A DNA stretch of 16,301 nt. Origin: Lachnospiraceae bacterium (GTDB lineage Bacteria; Bacillota_A; Clostridia; Lachnospirales; Lachnospiraceae). Made by a program: the position numbers and the translations under genes. Position 1 is the stretch's first letter, and every line of letters begins with the position of its first letter. The notes below the pieces were generated by a model that was not told where the DNA came from, ran no database searches, and saw only the letters and a program-made list of their open reading frames with translations. The stretch covers positions 1-16,301 of the forward strand of contig JAGACI010000230.1 in NCBI GenBank assembly GCA_017614185.1. The letters are read 5' to 3'. Of the stretch, positions 6,336 through 14,095 are shown one piece after another.

Positions 6336-7934
6336 TTACTCCTCGTTTAACGGAAATTCTTCAAAGTATGTATCGAAAAGCCTTTTAGCCATGGGCACAG
6401 CATAGTCACCACCGCTTCCGGCGCCTTCAACTATTATTGTAACACAAACTTTAGGATTTTCAGCAGGTGCAAAACCGGTAAACCATGCATGTGAATCTCC
6501 CTTGGAGTTATACTCTGCAGAACCGGTTTTACCTGCAGAAGTATAATCTGCACTTTTTAAGAAAGTTGCAGTACCGTTATTTACTACTTCTTTCATTAAA
6601 TCCTGTAAAATCTTTGCTTCATCTTCAGTAATAAGTTTACCATAAGACGAAGATTTAAACTGTTTGACAATCGAATTGTCAGAATTGGTAACACAGTCAA
6701 TAAGGTAAGGCTTCATAAGTGTACCGTTATTGGCAATTGCATTGGTAATCATATTTAAATGAAGCGGTGTAATCTGAGTCTTACCCTGACCGATTGAAGT
6801 CTGAATAATCTCTTCATCAGACAAAGACTCTTCCATGTGAACAGAACTTGTGCCATACACAAACTTAACAGGCAATTCCTTGTCAAACAAAAGAGAGTCA
6901 AGCGTAGATCTGAATTTGGTCCTGTCTAGCTTAGTACCGATATTGGCAAATGATGAGTTACATGATTTTGCGAATGAACTCTTAAAGTTGACCGCACCGT
7001 GATTACTTCCGTGGTAACATTGAATCTTGCTGTCTCCAAGGACAAATCTGCCGTTACATTGGAAACTGTAATTATTGTAAGTCTCGGGATTCTCTCTGAT
7101 ATATTCCAAAGCAGTAACAATCTTGAATGTCGATCCCGGAGGATAAAGGCCCTGAGTAGCTCTGTTTAAGAGTTTGCCGGATGTTTTATCCTTCGTAAGT
7201 TCATCCCAGTCTGCATCAATTGTATTGGGATCAAATCCGGGTTTTGAAACCATCGCAAGAATTTTACCTGTATCAGGTTCCGAAACGATAATTGCTCCGT
7301 CATAGACGCCAAGAGCCTTATAAGCGGTCTCCTGAAGAGCCGTATTAAGAGTGGTATAAACATCATCACCGGGGTTTTTGTTTCCGGCAACATCATTAAC
7401 AACCTTATCGGTAATGGGCGCCGAACTTGTAATAAGATAATAATTTGCGGCAGCTTCAATACCGGTACGGCCATGTGTGGAAAAACCAACGACATGCGAA
7501 AACATATCTCCATAGGGATAAACTCTCGTCTCATTCTGGCTTGAATCAAGAGTCGTTGTGGCAAGCTTATCACCTTTGTCTGAGAGAATATCTCCCCTGT
7601 AGTTTTGAGCAATAAGGATTTCCTGTCTTGAATTATATGAGTTGTTTAATACTTCCTGTTCACTGGTACCGACAAAATAGCAAAGATATACGAACATGCC
7701 AAGAAATGCTGCAACCACTAAATATGTGGTCAGCATGATCTCTTTCTGGCTCTTTTTACCTTTGCTTTCCGTCTTCCCAATCAAGAAATACCAGATCTTC
7801 TTCGGAAGGGGCATTCTGACTGAAGCTTTCGGTTCGGAATTCTTCTGTTCTGAATTCTGCCGTTCTGAATTCTTCCGTTCCAAACTCTTCCGTCCGGTAT
7901 TCTCTTCTGGGTTTACGTTTCTTTCGTCTAACAT
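6336..7934 (-). CDS. class B penicillin-binding protein (transpeptidase), PbpA-like
   Basis: This enzyme cross-links peptidoglycan outside the membrane, normally as partner of a SEDS glycosyltransferase. Its 532 residues comprise a charged cytoplasmic tail (1-66), one membrane helix (about 68-89), a rather short linker/pedestal region and a transpeptidase domain with S268-T-F-K271 (nucleophile serine), S324-C-N326 and K469-T-G471; IGQG at 381-384 also fits. No PASTA domain is seen. The start at 7934 has AGAGG (7941-7945) six bases upstream, while the next ATG (codon 41) has no Shine-Dalgarno. This start gives a 179-bp overlap with the SEDS gene in another frame, so the first 59 or so residues are dual-coded and include a five-residue repeat (NSERQ/NSEQK/NSEPK). 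Confidence 0.93.
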   Translation of the reverse strand: MLDERNVNPEENTGRKSLERKNSERQNSEQKNSEPKASVRMPLPKKIWYFLIGKTESKGKKSQKEIMLTTYLVVAAFLGMFVYLCYFVGTSEQEVLNNSYNSRQEILIAQNYRGDILSDKGDKLATTTLDSSQNETRVYPYGDMFSHVVGFSTHGRTGIEAAANYYLITSSAPITDKVVNDVAGNKNPGDDVYTTLNTALQETAYKALGVYDGAIIVSEPDTGKILAMVSKPGFDPNTIDADWDELTKDKTSGKLLNRATQGLYPPGSTFKIVTALEYIRENPETYNNYSFQCNGRFVLGDSKIQCYHGSNHGAVNFKSSFAKSCNSSFANIGTKLDRTKFRSTLDSLLFDKELPVKFVYGTSSVHMEESLSDEEIIQTSIGQGKTQITPLHLNMITNAIANNGTLMKPYLIDCVTNSDNSIVKQFKSSSYGKLITEDEAKILQDLMKEVVNNGTATFLKSADYTSAGKTGSAEYNSKGDSHAWFTGFAPAENPKVCVTIIVEGAGSGGDYAVPMAKRLFDTYFEEFPLNEE

Positions 7935-9240
7935 TTCGTTCCTCTTTTTGTCTGATCAAATACAGTCCTTCGACTATATAAAACATAATAAGCGTTGTCA
8001 TAACCGAGCTTCCGCCGTAACTTACAAGCGGCAGGGTAACACCGGTCAGAGGAATAAACTTAATGCTTCCTCCGACGGTCAGGAAAACCTGGAAAATATA
8101 CATAACTCCAAGACCGTAGGATATATATCTGTAAAAGTTCTCTTTGATCAAAAGCGCCATATTCATCATCATGATAAAGCAGCTGATACAAACAAGAACC
8201 ATCATTATTCCGAATACAACACCCATCTCTTCGCAGACTGCTGAAAATATTGAGTCCATTTCAACATAAGGAATGGTATCGGGATTCCCCGACATAAGTC
8301 CCATTCCAAACCAGCTTCCGCTTCCGACTCCAAACAAAGACTGTGTAACCTGATAGCCCTGATTGTCTATATAGGTCCATGGGTCAAGCCAGGCCTGTAC
8401 TCTGACCTGGACATGTTTAAAGTATCTGTAGGCGACATAGGACGATCCGGCTCCGCCAAGAAAGCCAAGAATAAGATACAGGTAATTCTTTGTGGCCACA
8501 AATACCATGAAGATATATGCCACGAAGAAAAGAAGCGCACTTCCCAAGTCTTTTGAAACAACGAGAATAATGACATACAAGGCAGCCAGTATCGTTGTTA
8601 AGACAATGTTGAAAAATTTGGTGCTCTCATAAAGCGAAGCTGCAACAAAGAATACAAATATAATCTTCACAAATTCTGAAGGCTGAAAAGTGATTCCAAA
8701 AAGCGAAAAAGAAATATAGGAACCATGGGAAAGCCGTCCGTATATCAAAACAACGCTTAAACCTGCAATTCCCGCAACAGCATATACCCACTTAAAGTCC
8801 TTAAGAATCTTCCACTTTTCCATGATTGAAGGCATAAACATTGCAAAAACCATCGAAAGAATTACAATCAAAAACTGCTTAAGCGCCCTGGTATAGGAAA
8901 GTCTGCTTAAGACGATAAATCCGATTCCCAACAACAAACAGACATGATTGATAATAAGCCTGTTGGCCTTAGGGTAAATCATGTCGGTAATCATTATTAT
9001 TCCGAATAATAAAAGCTGGTCAATTCCATAGAATAATAGATACTGCAAATCTCCCGATTTAATAACCAGGGTCATAAATGCAGCAAACTGAATAAAGAAA
9101 ATCAGAATTGTCTGTCTGAGATATATTCCTCTTCTGGCTTCTTCCTGCTTATATCTGAAGACGATGAAGCTTTCGAGTGTATAAAACGCCATGCAGATGG
9201 CTATAAAATACTTTGATAATAAAGCAATATATTCCTGCAT
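7756..9240 (-). CDS. SEDS family peptidoglycan glycosyltransferase (FtsW/RodA/SpoVE type)
   Basis: SEDS proteins polymerise lipid II into glycan strands. This 494-residue protein is almost entirely membrane helices up to about residue 430 and carries the family hallmarks: FQPSEFVK (185-192), KDLGSALLF (230-238, with D231 at the catalytic aspartate position), RVQAWLDPW (280-288), DSIFSAVCEEMG (329-340) and LPLVSYGGSS (403-412). Whether it serves division, elongation or sporulation cannot be told. Adjacency to a class B PBP indicates they work as a pair, in the rodA-pbpA order also seen in Actinobacteria. The C-terminal 59 residues form a charged cytoplasmic tail with the repeat EFRTE, encoded in the region overlapping the PBP gene. 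It starts four bases after the U32-like gene; the Shine-Dalgarno is weak. Confidence 0.94.
   Translation of the reverse strand: MQEYIALLSKYFIAICMAFYTLESFIVFRYKQEEARRGIYLRQTILIFFIQFAAFMTLVIKSGDLQYLLFYGIDQLLLFGIIMITDMIYPKANRLIINHVCLLLGIGFIVLSRLSYTRALKQFLIVILSMVFAMFMPSIMEKWKILKDFKWVYAVAGIAGLSVVLIYGRLSHGSYISFSLFGITFQPSEFVKIIFVFFVAASLYESTKFFNIVLTTILAALYVIILVVSKDLGSALLFFVAYIFMVFVATKNYLYLILGFLGGAGSSYVAYRYFKHVQVRVQAWLDPWTYIDNQGYQVTQSLFGVGSGSWFGMGLMSGNPDTIPYVEMDSIFSAVCEEMGVVFGIMMVLVCISCFIMMMNMALLIKENFYRYISYGLGVMYIFQVFLTVGGSIKFIPLTGVTLPLVSYGGSSVMTTLIMFYIVEGLYLIRQKEERNVRRKKRKPRREYRTEEFGTEEFRTAEFRTEEFRTESFSQNAPSEEDLVFLDWEDGKQR
7831..7905. repeat. 15-bp tandem repeat translated in two frames
   Basis: About five units of 15 bp on the plus strand: GGTTCGGAATTCTTC (7831), TGTTCTGAATTCTGC (7846), CGTTCTGAATTCTTC (7861), a diverged CGTTCCAAACTCTTC (7876) and a more diverged unit (7891). 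The first three contain GAATTC. Because 15 is a multiple of three, each unit adds five residues to both overlapping minus-strand proteins: EFRTE-type in the SEDS tail and NSEQK-type in the PBP tail. Confidence 0.9.
7941..7945 (-). promoter_or_regulatory. Shine-Dalgarno supporting the overlapping PBP start
   Basis: AGAGG on the minus strand, six bases before ATG 7934 and inside the SEDS gene. It is the best ribosome site near any possible PBP start and is the main argument that the long overlap is translated in both frames. Confidence 0.65.
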
Positions 9241-9244
9241 TCTT

Positions 9245-10105
9245 CTATTCTACGCCGCGCTTCTCGTGCCCGGTTGTATAGCCTCCCAAAATCTTCTCCA
9301 AATCCGCCGAAATATCATCAGCATTTCCAAGAAGCAAATCTGTAAATTTGCCAAGAATCAATAACATGTCCTTGCCTGATTCAACTGTAAAATTAAGCCT
9401 CAACATACAGTCTTTATAACGATACAAATCTTTGTGGATAGACAAAGGAAGGCAATTATAGATGATATTCATGCATTCATCGCAGTGTCTTATAACAGGA
9501 AATTTATTGCCAAGTCTGTCAGTCAAGACACCGTAATTGTCATTATTACCCTTGCCGTCACAGATATCAGTCGTCTTATAAATGCAGTTAGCCGAAAGCA
9601 TCATGGGGATTCTTCCATAGGCAATAACACATAACCCGCCTTTATGTGAATTATCAAGGCTTTCGATAAGGCCAAGTCTTTCTCCCTTATTCAGTTCAAC
9701 AGGAAGAGTAACCTCAGATACTGATTTAAAAAGAGTTTCGACTGCCCTTTTGTTAAATGCGTATAAACCTGCATCAGATATAAGACTTACAGGTTCATTT
9801 AATAATGAAAAATATCCAAGTTCTTCCGGATTTCTGACCATTATGCTTTGGAAAATGCCGTCGTTAACAAGTTTTAACGCTCTGTCAAAAGCAGCCGGAG
9901 AATTCCTTCTTAAAACATATGGAAGAGCCAGGCAAAAATTTCCGTCCTTAAATAATCTTAAGTCTTCGTCTGACAGGGCGTCCAAAAGATTATAGTCAAT
10001 TATGCATAAATGAACGTAATCTTTACCTGCCAAATCAGATTCAATAAGGCTTTTAAACTGATCATATTTTTCTATATAAATCTCAATTTTAGCCTCTTTC
10101 ATCAT
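9245..10105 (-). CDS. U32-like protein resembling the C-terminal half of long U32 peptidases
   Basis: This 286-residue protein lacks the classical U32 signature but resembles the second half of long (about 700 residue) U32/DUF3656 proteins: a barrel-like first part with CLALPYVLRR and an EELGYFSL strand, then YGRIPMMLSANC, LTDRLGNKFPVI and HCDECMNIIYNCLPLSI. Four cysteines in that region (in SANC, TDIC and HCDEC) could bind a metal or Fe-S cluster (inference). The U32 gene upstream supplies the matching first half, with 17 bp overlap, so the two probably act together. AGGA six bases upstream supports the ATG at 10105; a second ATG follows directly. An in-frame 12-residue extension is possible but has no advantage. 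The assignment rests on pattern memory and is less sure than that of its neighbour. Confidence 0.7.
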   Translation of the reverse strand: MMKEAKIEIYIEKYDQFKSLIESDLAGKDYVHLCIIDYNLLDALSDEDLRLFKDGNFCLALPYVLRRNSPAAFDRALKLVNDGIFQSIMVRNPEELGYFSLLNEPVSLISDAGLYAFNKRAVETLFKSVSEVTLPVELNKGERLGLIESLDNSHKGGLCVIAYGRIPMMLSANCIYKTTDICDGKGNNDNYGVLTDRLGNKFPVIRHCDECMNIIYNCLPLSIHKDLYRYKDCMLRLNFTVESGKDMLLILGKFTDLLLGNADDISADLEKILGGYTTGHEKRGVE

Positions 10106-11438
10106 GGTAAATCCTATTCTTCCTTTGAAGCAGAATTGCATCAGTTAACCTCTCGCAAATAGCCTCAACTGCCTGCCTTCTAAGCTCATTTATAAGTTTA
10201 ACGGGGACAAAACAATCCCCTTTAAGATTGACTGTAATTCCGTCTGAATAAAAGTAAGTATTTCCAAGCTTTGAAAGATTCTTAACAATATCTTCCTTGG
10301 CTGTCGGATGATTGATTGAAGCTTCTATTAATGAATCGCTTTTGACATATGCCTCAAGTTCTCCAAAAGCAAGCCTTAATTCAAGCGGTTTATTAACTTC
10401 ACAATTACATTCCATCTTTACAGGAGCCTTTAGAACATCTTTAAGATATTTATCCCTTATATCATCAAGTAAAGAGTCCTTTGTTGCGGTATAAGCGGGT
10501 GAATCAATGGTAATCATATCCTTCCCGTTATGTTTGAAATAATAGCCGCTTTGAATCTCGCTTCTGATGTAAAGGTTTCTTAAAAGCTTATCATCTTCAG
10601 CAGAAACTTTGGGCTTCAAACCGGGATTATCATAGTATAAATCCATATATTTTCGATATACACTGACCACGCCTGCAACATATTCAGGCTTTTTCATTCT
10701 GCCTTCAATTTTGAATGAGTCAATTCCGGCATCCATGAGTGAATACAAGTCGTATACGGTACACATATCTTTTAGAGAAAGCGGATATTTCTCCCCTTTA
10801 ATCAAATCTTTATTGTTTTGTTTAAAGCCATAAGGTAAACGGCAGGGACCTGCGCAACGTCCTCTGTTTCCGCTTCTGCCGCCTACAATACTGGAAAAAA
10901 GGCACTGACCTGAGTAAGAATAACACATTGCACCGTGAATAAAGGTCTCAACCTCAACTCCGGTATCCTTGATAGCTTTTATTTCTTCAAGAGAAAGTTC
11001 CCTTGCAGGGACAACTCTTACCGCTCCCAGTTTCTTAAAATACTCGGCACCGAATGGACCGGTAACGAATGCCTGTGTAGAAACGTGTATGGGCAAATCA
11101 GGGAATTTTTCATGGACATAGTCCATAACACCGATGTCCTGAATAATGATACCGTCAAGACCGGCCTCATAATAAGGACTAAGGAAGTCATAAATATCTA
11201 AAAACTCCTTCTCTTTAACAAGCGTATTTAGAGTCAAATAAATCTTTTTATTAAATATATGAGCGTACTTTAAGCCCTCAAGCAACTCCTCTTCGGTAAA
11301 ATTGCTTGCATAGGCCCTTGCTCCAAATTTGACTCCGCCAAGATAAACCGCATCTGCGCCGGCGTTAATTGCACCTTTTAAAGCATCGAAACTTCCTGCA
11401 GGAGCCAAAAGTTCAGTTTTGTGAATTGTCTTTTTCAT
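10089..11438 (-). CDS. U32 family protein (collagenase-like; probable RNA-hydroxylation type)
   Basis: The 449-residue protein starts with KTELLAPAGSFDALKGAINAG, the U32 barrel start, and contains the complete U32 signature ETFIHGAMCYSYSGQCLFS (residues 164-182) followed by GGRSGNRGRCAGPCRLPYG. Cysteines 172, 179, 195 and 199 are the conserved set. The C-terminus (FVPVKLINELRRQAVEAI) is DUF3656-like. Although named peptidases, close relatives (TrhP/YegQ, B. subtilis YrrN-YrrO, RlhA) are needed for hydroxylation of tRNA U34 or 23S rRNA; which role applies here is not determined. The ATG at 11438 matches the usual N-terminus, but no Shine-Dalgarno precedes it and a terminator-like hairpin ends just nine bases upstream. 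A TTG at 11462 would add eight residues and lies within that hairpin. Confidence 0.9.
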   Translation of the reverse strand: MKKTIHKTELLAPAGSFDALKGAINAGADAVYLGGVKFGARAYASNFTEEELLEGLKYAHIFNKKIYLTLNTLVKEKEFLDIYDFLSPYYEAGLDGIIIQDIGVMDYVHEKFPDLPIHVSTQAFVTGPFGAEYFKKLGAVRVVPARELSLEEIKAIKDTGVEVETFIHGAMCYSYSGQCLFSSIVGGRSGNRGRCAGPCRLPYGFKQNNKDLIKGEKYPLSLKDMCTVYDLYSLMDAGIDSFKIEGRMKKPEYVAGVVSVYRKYMDLYYDNPGLKPKVSAEDDKLLRNLYIRSEIQSGYYFKHNGKDMITIDSPAYTATKDSLLDDIRDKYLKDVLKAPVKMECNCEVNKPLELRLAFGELEAYVKSDSLIEASINHPTAKEDIVKNLSKLGNTYFYSDGITVNLKGDCFVPVKLINELRRQAVEAICERLTDAILLQRKNRIYHDERG

Positions 11439-11447
11439 AGGCGGTAT

Positions 11448-11472
11448 AAAAAAGGCTGTCAATTGACAGCCT
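11448..11472 (-). terminator. terminator-like hairpin between zapA and the U32 gene
   Basis: AGGCTGTC (11453-11460) and GACAGCCT (11465-11472) form a perfect 8-bp stem around AATT, followed on the minus strand by six Ts (11453-11448). The whole 20-mer is palindromic. The zapA stop codon TAG (11473-11471) overlaps its base. Only nine bases remain before the U32 start codon, so U32 expression must tolerate readthrough or use an unseen internal promoter. Confidence 0.75.
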
Positions 11473-11872
11473 ATTTCTTAAGTTCCGTTTCCAGTCTTAC
11501 TATCTTCTTCTCTCTATCATTGATGGATACCTGAGCATCCCTGAGAGTTTTCTCTGTATTTTCAAGTTTGATTTGCCCGGCAATTAATTCATGCTTTAAA
11601 TCATAAAGTTCTTTCTCTTTGGCGGCCAAATCTTCTTCAAGCATGGCAATCTGTTTCTGTGCTTTAAAGTAATCATCTGCAATATTAATCTGCATGAGAA
11701 CATTCTTTAAATCACTGTTCTGTCTCCTGTATCCCTCAACACTGTTAAATTCCTTAATCTTGCCGTTGAGGTAGGAAGCAATCTTTTGAATATAATCAGG
11801 ACTCTCATACCCGCTGATGGTAAAGAGTTTTCCATCAATCAACACATCTGTGTCAGTTTTCATAGTTGCCAT
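11471..11872 (-). CDS. zapA: cell division protein ZapA
   Basis: ZapA binds and bundles FtsZ filaments at the division site. The N-terminal globular part (VLIDGKLFTISGYESPDYIQKIASYLN) has the family's conserved strand-turn-strand and the YIQKIASYLN helix. A coiled coil then runs nearly to the end (about residues 60-133), ending in REKKIVRLETELKK. At 133 residues it is longer than the roughly 85-110 typical of Bacillus or E. coli, owing to the longer coiled coil. The ATG at 11872 is chosen by fit; the only upstream purine run (GGGG) is about ten bases away, and a second ATG three codons in is possible. A promoter lies 40-70 bases upstream and a terminator-like hairpin begins at its stop codon. 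Confidence 0.9.
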   Translation of the reverse strand: MATMKTDTDVLIDGKLFTISGYESPDYIQKIASYLNGKIKEFNSVEGYRRQNSDLKNVLMQINIADDYFKAQKQIAMLEEDLAAKEKELYDLKHELIAGQIKLENTEKTLRDAQVSINDREKKIVRLETELKK

Positions 11873-11910
11873 GAAATCAGTACCCCGTAGTGTTTAGTGT
11901 TCCAAGTCTC

Positions 11911-11939
11911 ATTTTATACTATATGTGCTTGATTTTCAA
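11911..11939 (-). promoter_or_regulatory. promoter of zapA
   Basis: Minus strand: TTGAAA (11939-11934), a 17-bp spacer, then TAAAAT (11916-11911). The predicted start near 11904 gives a leader of about 32 bases. It lies in the 91-bp gap after ruvB, in which no clear ruvB terminator is visible. Confidence 0.62.
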
Positions 11940-11963
11940 TACAAAAACACAAGGTTTAGTAAA

Positions 11964-12962
11964 TTAGTCCTTTTTTTCTATTCCAAAATGCGAATAGGCA
12001 AGATTGTTAACTACTCGTCCCCTTGGCGTCCTGTTAATGAAACCGTTCATAATAAGATAGGGCTCATATACATCTTCTATCGTACCTGCATCCTCTCCCG
12101 TTGCTGCAGATAATGTATCAAGTCCGACGGGGCCGCCTGCAAACTTATGAATAATAGTCAAAATAATATTTCTGTCAATATGGTCAAGGCCAAGCTTATC
12201 AACATCCATCAAATCAAGAGCCTTGTTGGCAACCTCAAAGGTAATATCGCCCTCGTATTTAACCTGTGCAAAATCCCTGACCCTCTTGAGCATTCTGTTG
12301 GCAAGTCTGGGTGTTCCTCTGCTTCTTCTTGCTATCTCTTCGGCACCCTTGGTATCAATCTTAACGCCAAGAATTCCTGCAGAATGAAGAACAATCTGTG
12401 TAAGTTCTTCAACATTATAAAACTCAAGTCTGTGAATGACGCCGAATCTGTCTCTTAAAGGAGCCGTCAGAAGACCTGCTCTTGTAGTAGCTCCAACAAG
12501 AGTAAAATGAGGCAAATCAAGCCTTATAGACTTGGCTCCGGCGCCCTTTCCAATCATAATATCTATTGCAAAGTCTTCCATTGCAGGATAAAGAACCTCT
12601 TCAACCTGCCTGTTAAGCCTGTGAATCTCGTCTATGAATAATACGTCACCTTCTTGAAGGTTGTTAAGTATTGCAGCCATTTCACCGGGCTTTTCAATTG
12701 CGGGTCCGCTTGTTATCTTTACGTTTACACCCATTTCATTGGCTATAATGCAAGCCAAAGTTGTCTTTCCAAGTCCCGGAGGGCCATAAAGCAGAACATG
12801 GTCAAGGGAATCCTTACGCATTTTGGCCGCTTCAATATAAACTTTAAGATTCTCTTTGGCTTTACTCTGCCCAATATAGTCCTTAAAAAGTTTCGGACGA
12901 AGGGTGCCTTCAATCTTGATGTCTTCTTCTGTAAAATTGGTTTCGATTGTTCGTCTTTCCAT
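11964..12962 (-). CDS. ruvB: Holliday junction branch migration DNA helicase RuvB
   Basis: RuvB is the hexameric AAA+ motor that drives branch migration of Holliday junctions held by RuvA. The 332 residues are full length. They show [11 protein letters not shown] (22-32), Walker [10 protein letters not shown] (60-68), Walker B FIDEIHRL (109-116), sensor-1 GATTRAG (157-163), the arginine-finger region PLRDRFG (168-174), [12 protein letters not shown] (sensor 2) and the winged-helix end with [11 protein letters not shown]. It begins 22 bases after ruvA; GGAG lies 12 bases before the ATG, a long spacing, so coupling to ruvA translation may help. No ruvC is in the window. Confidence 0.98.
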   Translation of the reverse strand: MERRTIETNFTEEDIKIEGTLRPKLFKDYIGQSKAKENLKVYIEAAKMRKDSLDHVLLYGPPGLGKTTLACIIANEMGVNVKITSGPAIEKPGEMAAILNNLQEGDVLFIDEIHRLNRQVEEVLYPAMEDFAIDIMIGKGAGAKSIRLDLPHFTLVGATTRAGLLTAPLRDRFGVIHRLEFYNVEELTQIVLHSAGILGVKIDTKGAEEIARRSRGTPRLANRMLKRVRDFAQVKYEGDITFEVANKALDLMDVDKLGLDHIDRNIILTIIHKFAGGPVGLDTLSAATGEDAGTIEDVYEPYLIMNGFINRTPRGRVVNNLAYSHFGIEKKD

Positions 12963-12984
12963 CTTTTAACGATTCTCCAAAGTA

Positions 12985-13587
12985 TCAGAACATTTTCTTT
13001 AATGCGGCTTTAAGAATTGCTTCGGAATCCATATCAGTTATATCTTCTATTGTGTTAACGGCTTTTACAGCATCGGAAGCAGAATAGCCAAGAGCGGTCA
13101 AAGCTTCTATTGCCTCGCTCTTTGCAGATGATGATGCCGAAGATTCATTGGCAGGATTGGAGGCTTTAAAGAACGATATTTCATCGGATTTAACCTTGTC
13201 TTTCAGTTCAAGAATAAGTCTCTCCGCCGTCTTGGGGCCAATACCGTTGGCCTTTGAAATAGCCTTGGCATCTCCGCTTATAATGGCAAGTCTAAGCGAA
13301 TCGGAATCAAATGCAGAAAGTATAGCTATACCACCTTTGGGACCGATTCCGTTAACGGATATGCAGCGCTCAAACATTAAAAGATCGTCTTTGGTAATAA
13401 AACCGAAAAGAACAAAAGCATCTTCTCTTACAGACAAATATGTATAAATCTTAATGTCACTGCCTATGGGAGGAAGTGCTTCAATCACGTTACTTGGAAC
13501 AATGATGGCATATCCGACGCCACCGGCTTCAACAACAACGCTTTCTTCATCATAATCACTTAAAATTCCTTTAATGTAGGCTATCAT
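12985..13587 (-). CDS. ruvA: Holliday junction DNA helicase subunit RuvA
   Basis: RuvA tetramers bind the four-way junction and load RuvB. This 200-residue protein is the normal length: an OB-fold domain (MIAYIKGIL... with VVVEAGGVGYAIIVP), two helix-hairpin-helix motifs (SVNGIGPKGGIAIL and KANGIGPKTAERLILELKDK), a Ser/Ala-rich linker (about 140-155) and the C-terminal domain III (ALTALGYSASDAVKAV) that contacts RuvB. Its ATG overlaps the stop codon of the Gx-type transporter gene by four bases (ATGA), with GGAG nine bases upstream. Confidence 0.97.
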   Translation of the reverse strand: MIAYIKGILSDYDEESVVVEAGGVGYAIIVPSNVIEALPPIGSDIKIYTYLSVREDAFVLFGFITKDDLLMFERCISVNGIGPKGGIAILSAFDSDSLRLAIISGDAKAISKANGIGPKTAERLILELKDKVKSDEISFFKASNPANESSASSSAKSEAIEALTALGYSASDAVKAVNTIEDITDMDSEAILKAALKKMF

Positions 13588-14093
13588 AATTCTTTACTCC
13601 AAAACGTGTTAAGCTTTACCCTTTTAATTATAATGCTTCCTGTTATTCCAATCAAAAATCCTGTTATAATACCGGAAATCAAAAGATATGGAATATAAAA
13701 AGAAAAAACATTGGTTCTTACAATAAATGAAGCCGCAAGAAGCTGCCCTATATTATGGGCGGTGCCGCCCGCAACACTCACTCCTCTTATACTGAATAAA
13801 TTAATCTTCTTAAGAAGAATAATCACAGCAAATGAAAGAATTCCGCCTGCAAGAGAATAAATAATTGTAGAGAGCGAGCCAAACATAAATCCTGCAAGCA
13901 GAACTCTTGCAATCTGAATTGCAAAGCCCTCTTTCTCCATATCCTGAAAGACAAGAATAAGAATTACTATATTGGCAAGTCCAAGTTTTATTCCCGGAAT
14001 ACCGAATCCAAAAGGAATCAAAGATTCAACATAGGATAATATCAAAGCGAGTGCAAGGCATAGCCCCAAATAAACAACTTTACGTGTATTCAT
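13584..14093 (-). CDS. Gx transporter / heptaprenyl diphosphate synthase component I family membrane protein
   Basis: This 169-residue, very hydrophobic protein has about five membrane helices and the family-like segments SYVESLIPFGFGIPGIKLGLANIV and VSVAGGTAHNIGQLLAA. The family was first named after heptaprenyl diphosphate synthase component I but is now generally treated as a small S-component-like transporter; its substrate is not known here. It is commonly next to NusG-domain-II proteins, as here. I prefer the ATG at 14093, two bases after the upstream stop codon, over a TTG at 14099 that overlaps it. Neither has a Shine-Dalgarno, so translational coupling is likely. Its end overlaps ruvA by four bases. 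Confidence 0.85.
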   Translation of the reverse strand: MNTRKVVYLGLCLALALILSYVESLIPFGFGIPGIKLGLANIVILILVFQDMEKEGFAIQIARVLLAGFMFGSLSTIIYSLAGGILSFAVIILLKKINLFSIRGVSVAGGTAHNIGQLLAASFIVRTNVFSFYIPYLLISGIITGFLIGITGSIIIKRVKLNTFWSKEL

Positions 14094-14095
14094 AA

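Noticed and set aside
7696..8244. 182-codon plus-strand open frame with a repetitive SEFFRSEF-type segment.
   Set aside because: It is antisense to the PBP and SEDS genes. The repeat is only the palindromic GAATTC units read on the other strand, and there is no ribosome site or recognisable domain.
10089..10141. Frameshift joining the two U32 genes into one long protein.
   Set aside because: The downstream gene has its own Shine-Dalgarno and ATG pair at a sensible spacing. A slippery run is not evident at the junction, so a natural two-gene arrangement is more likely.
12654..13013. 119-codon plus-strand open frame over ruvB.
   Set aside because: Antisense shadow of ruvB; its composition follows the codon pattern of the opposite strand.
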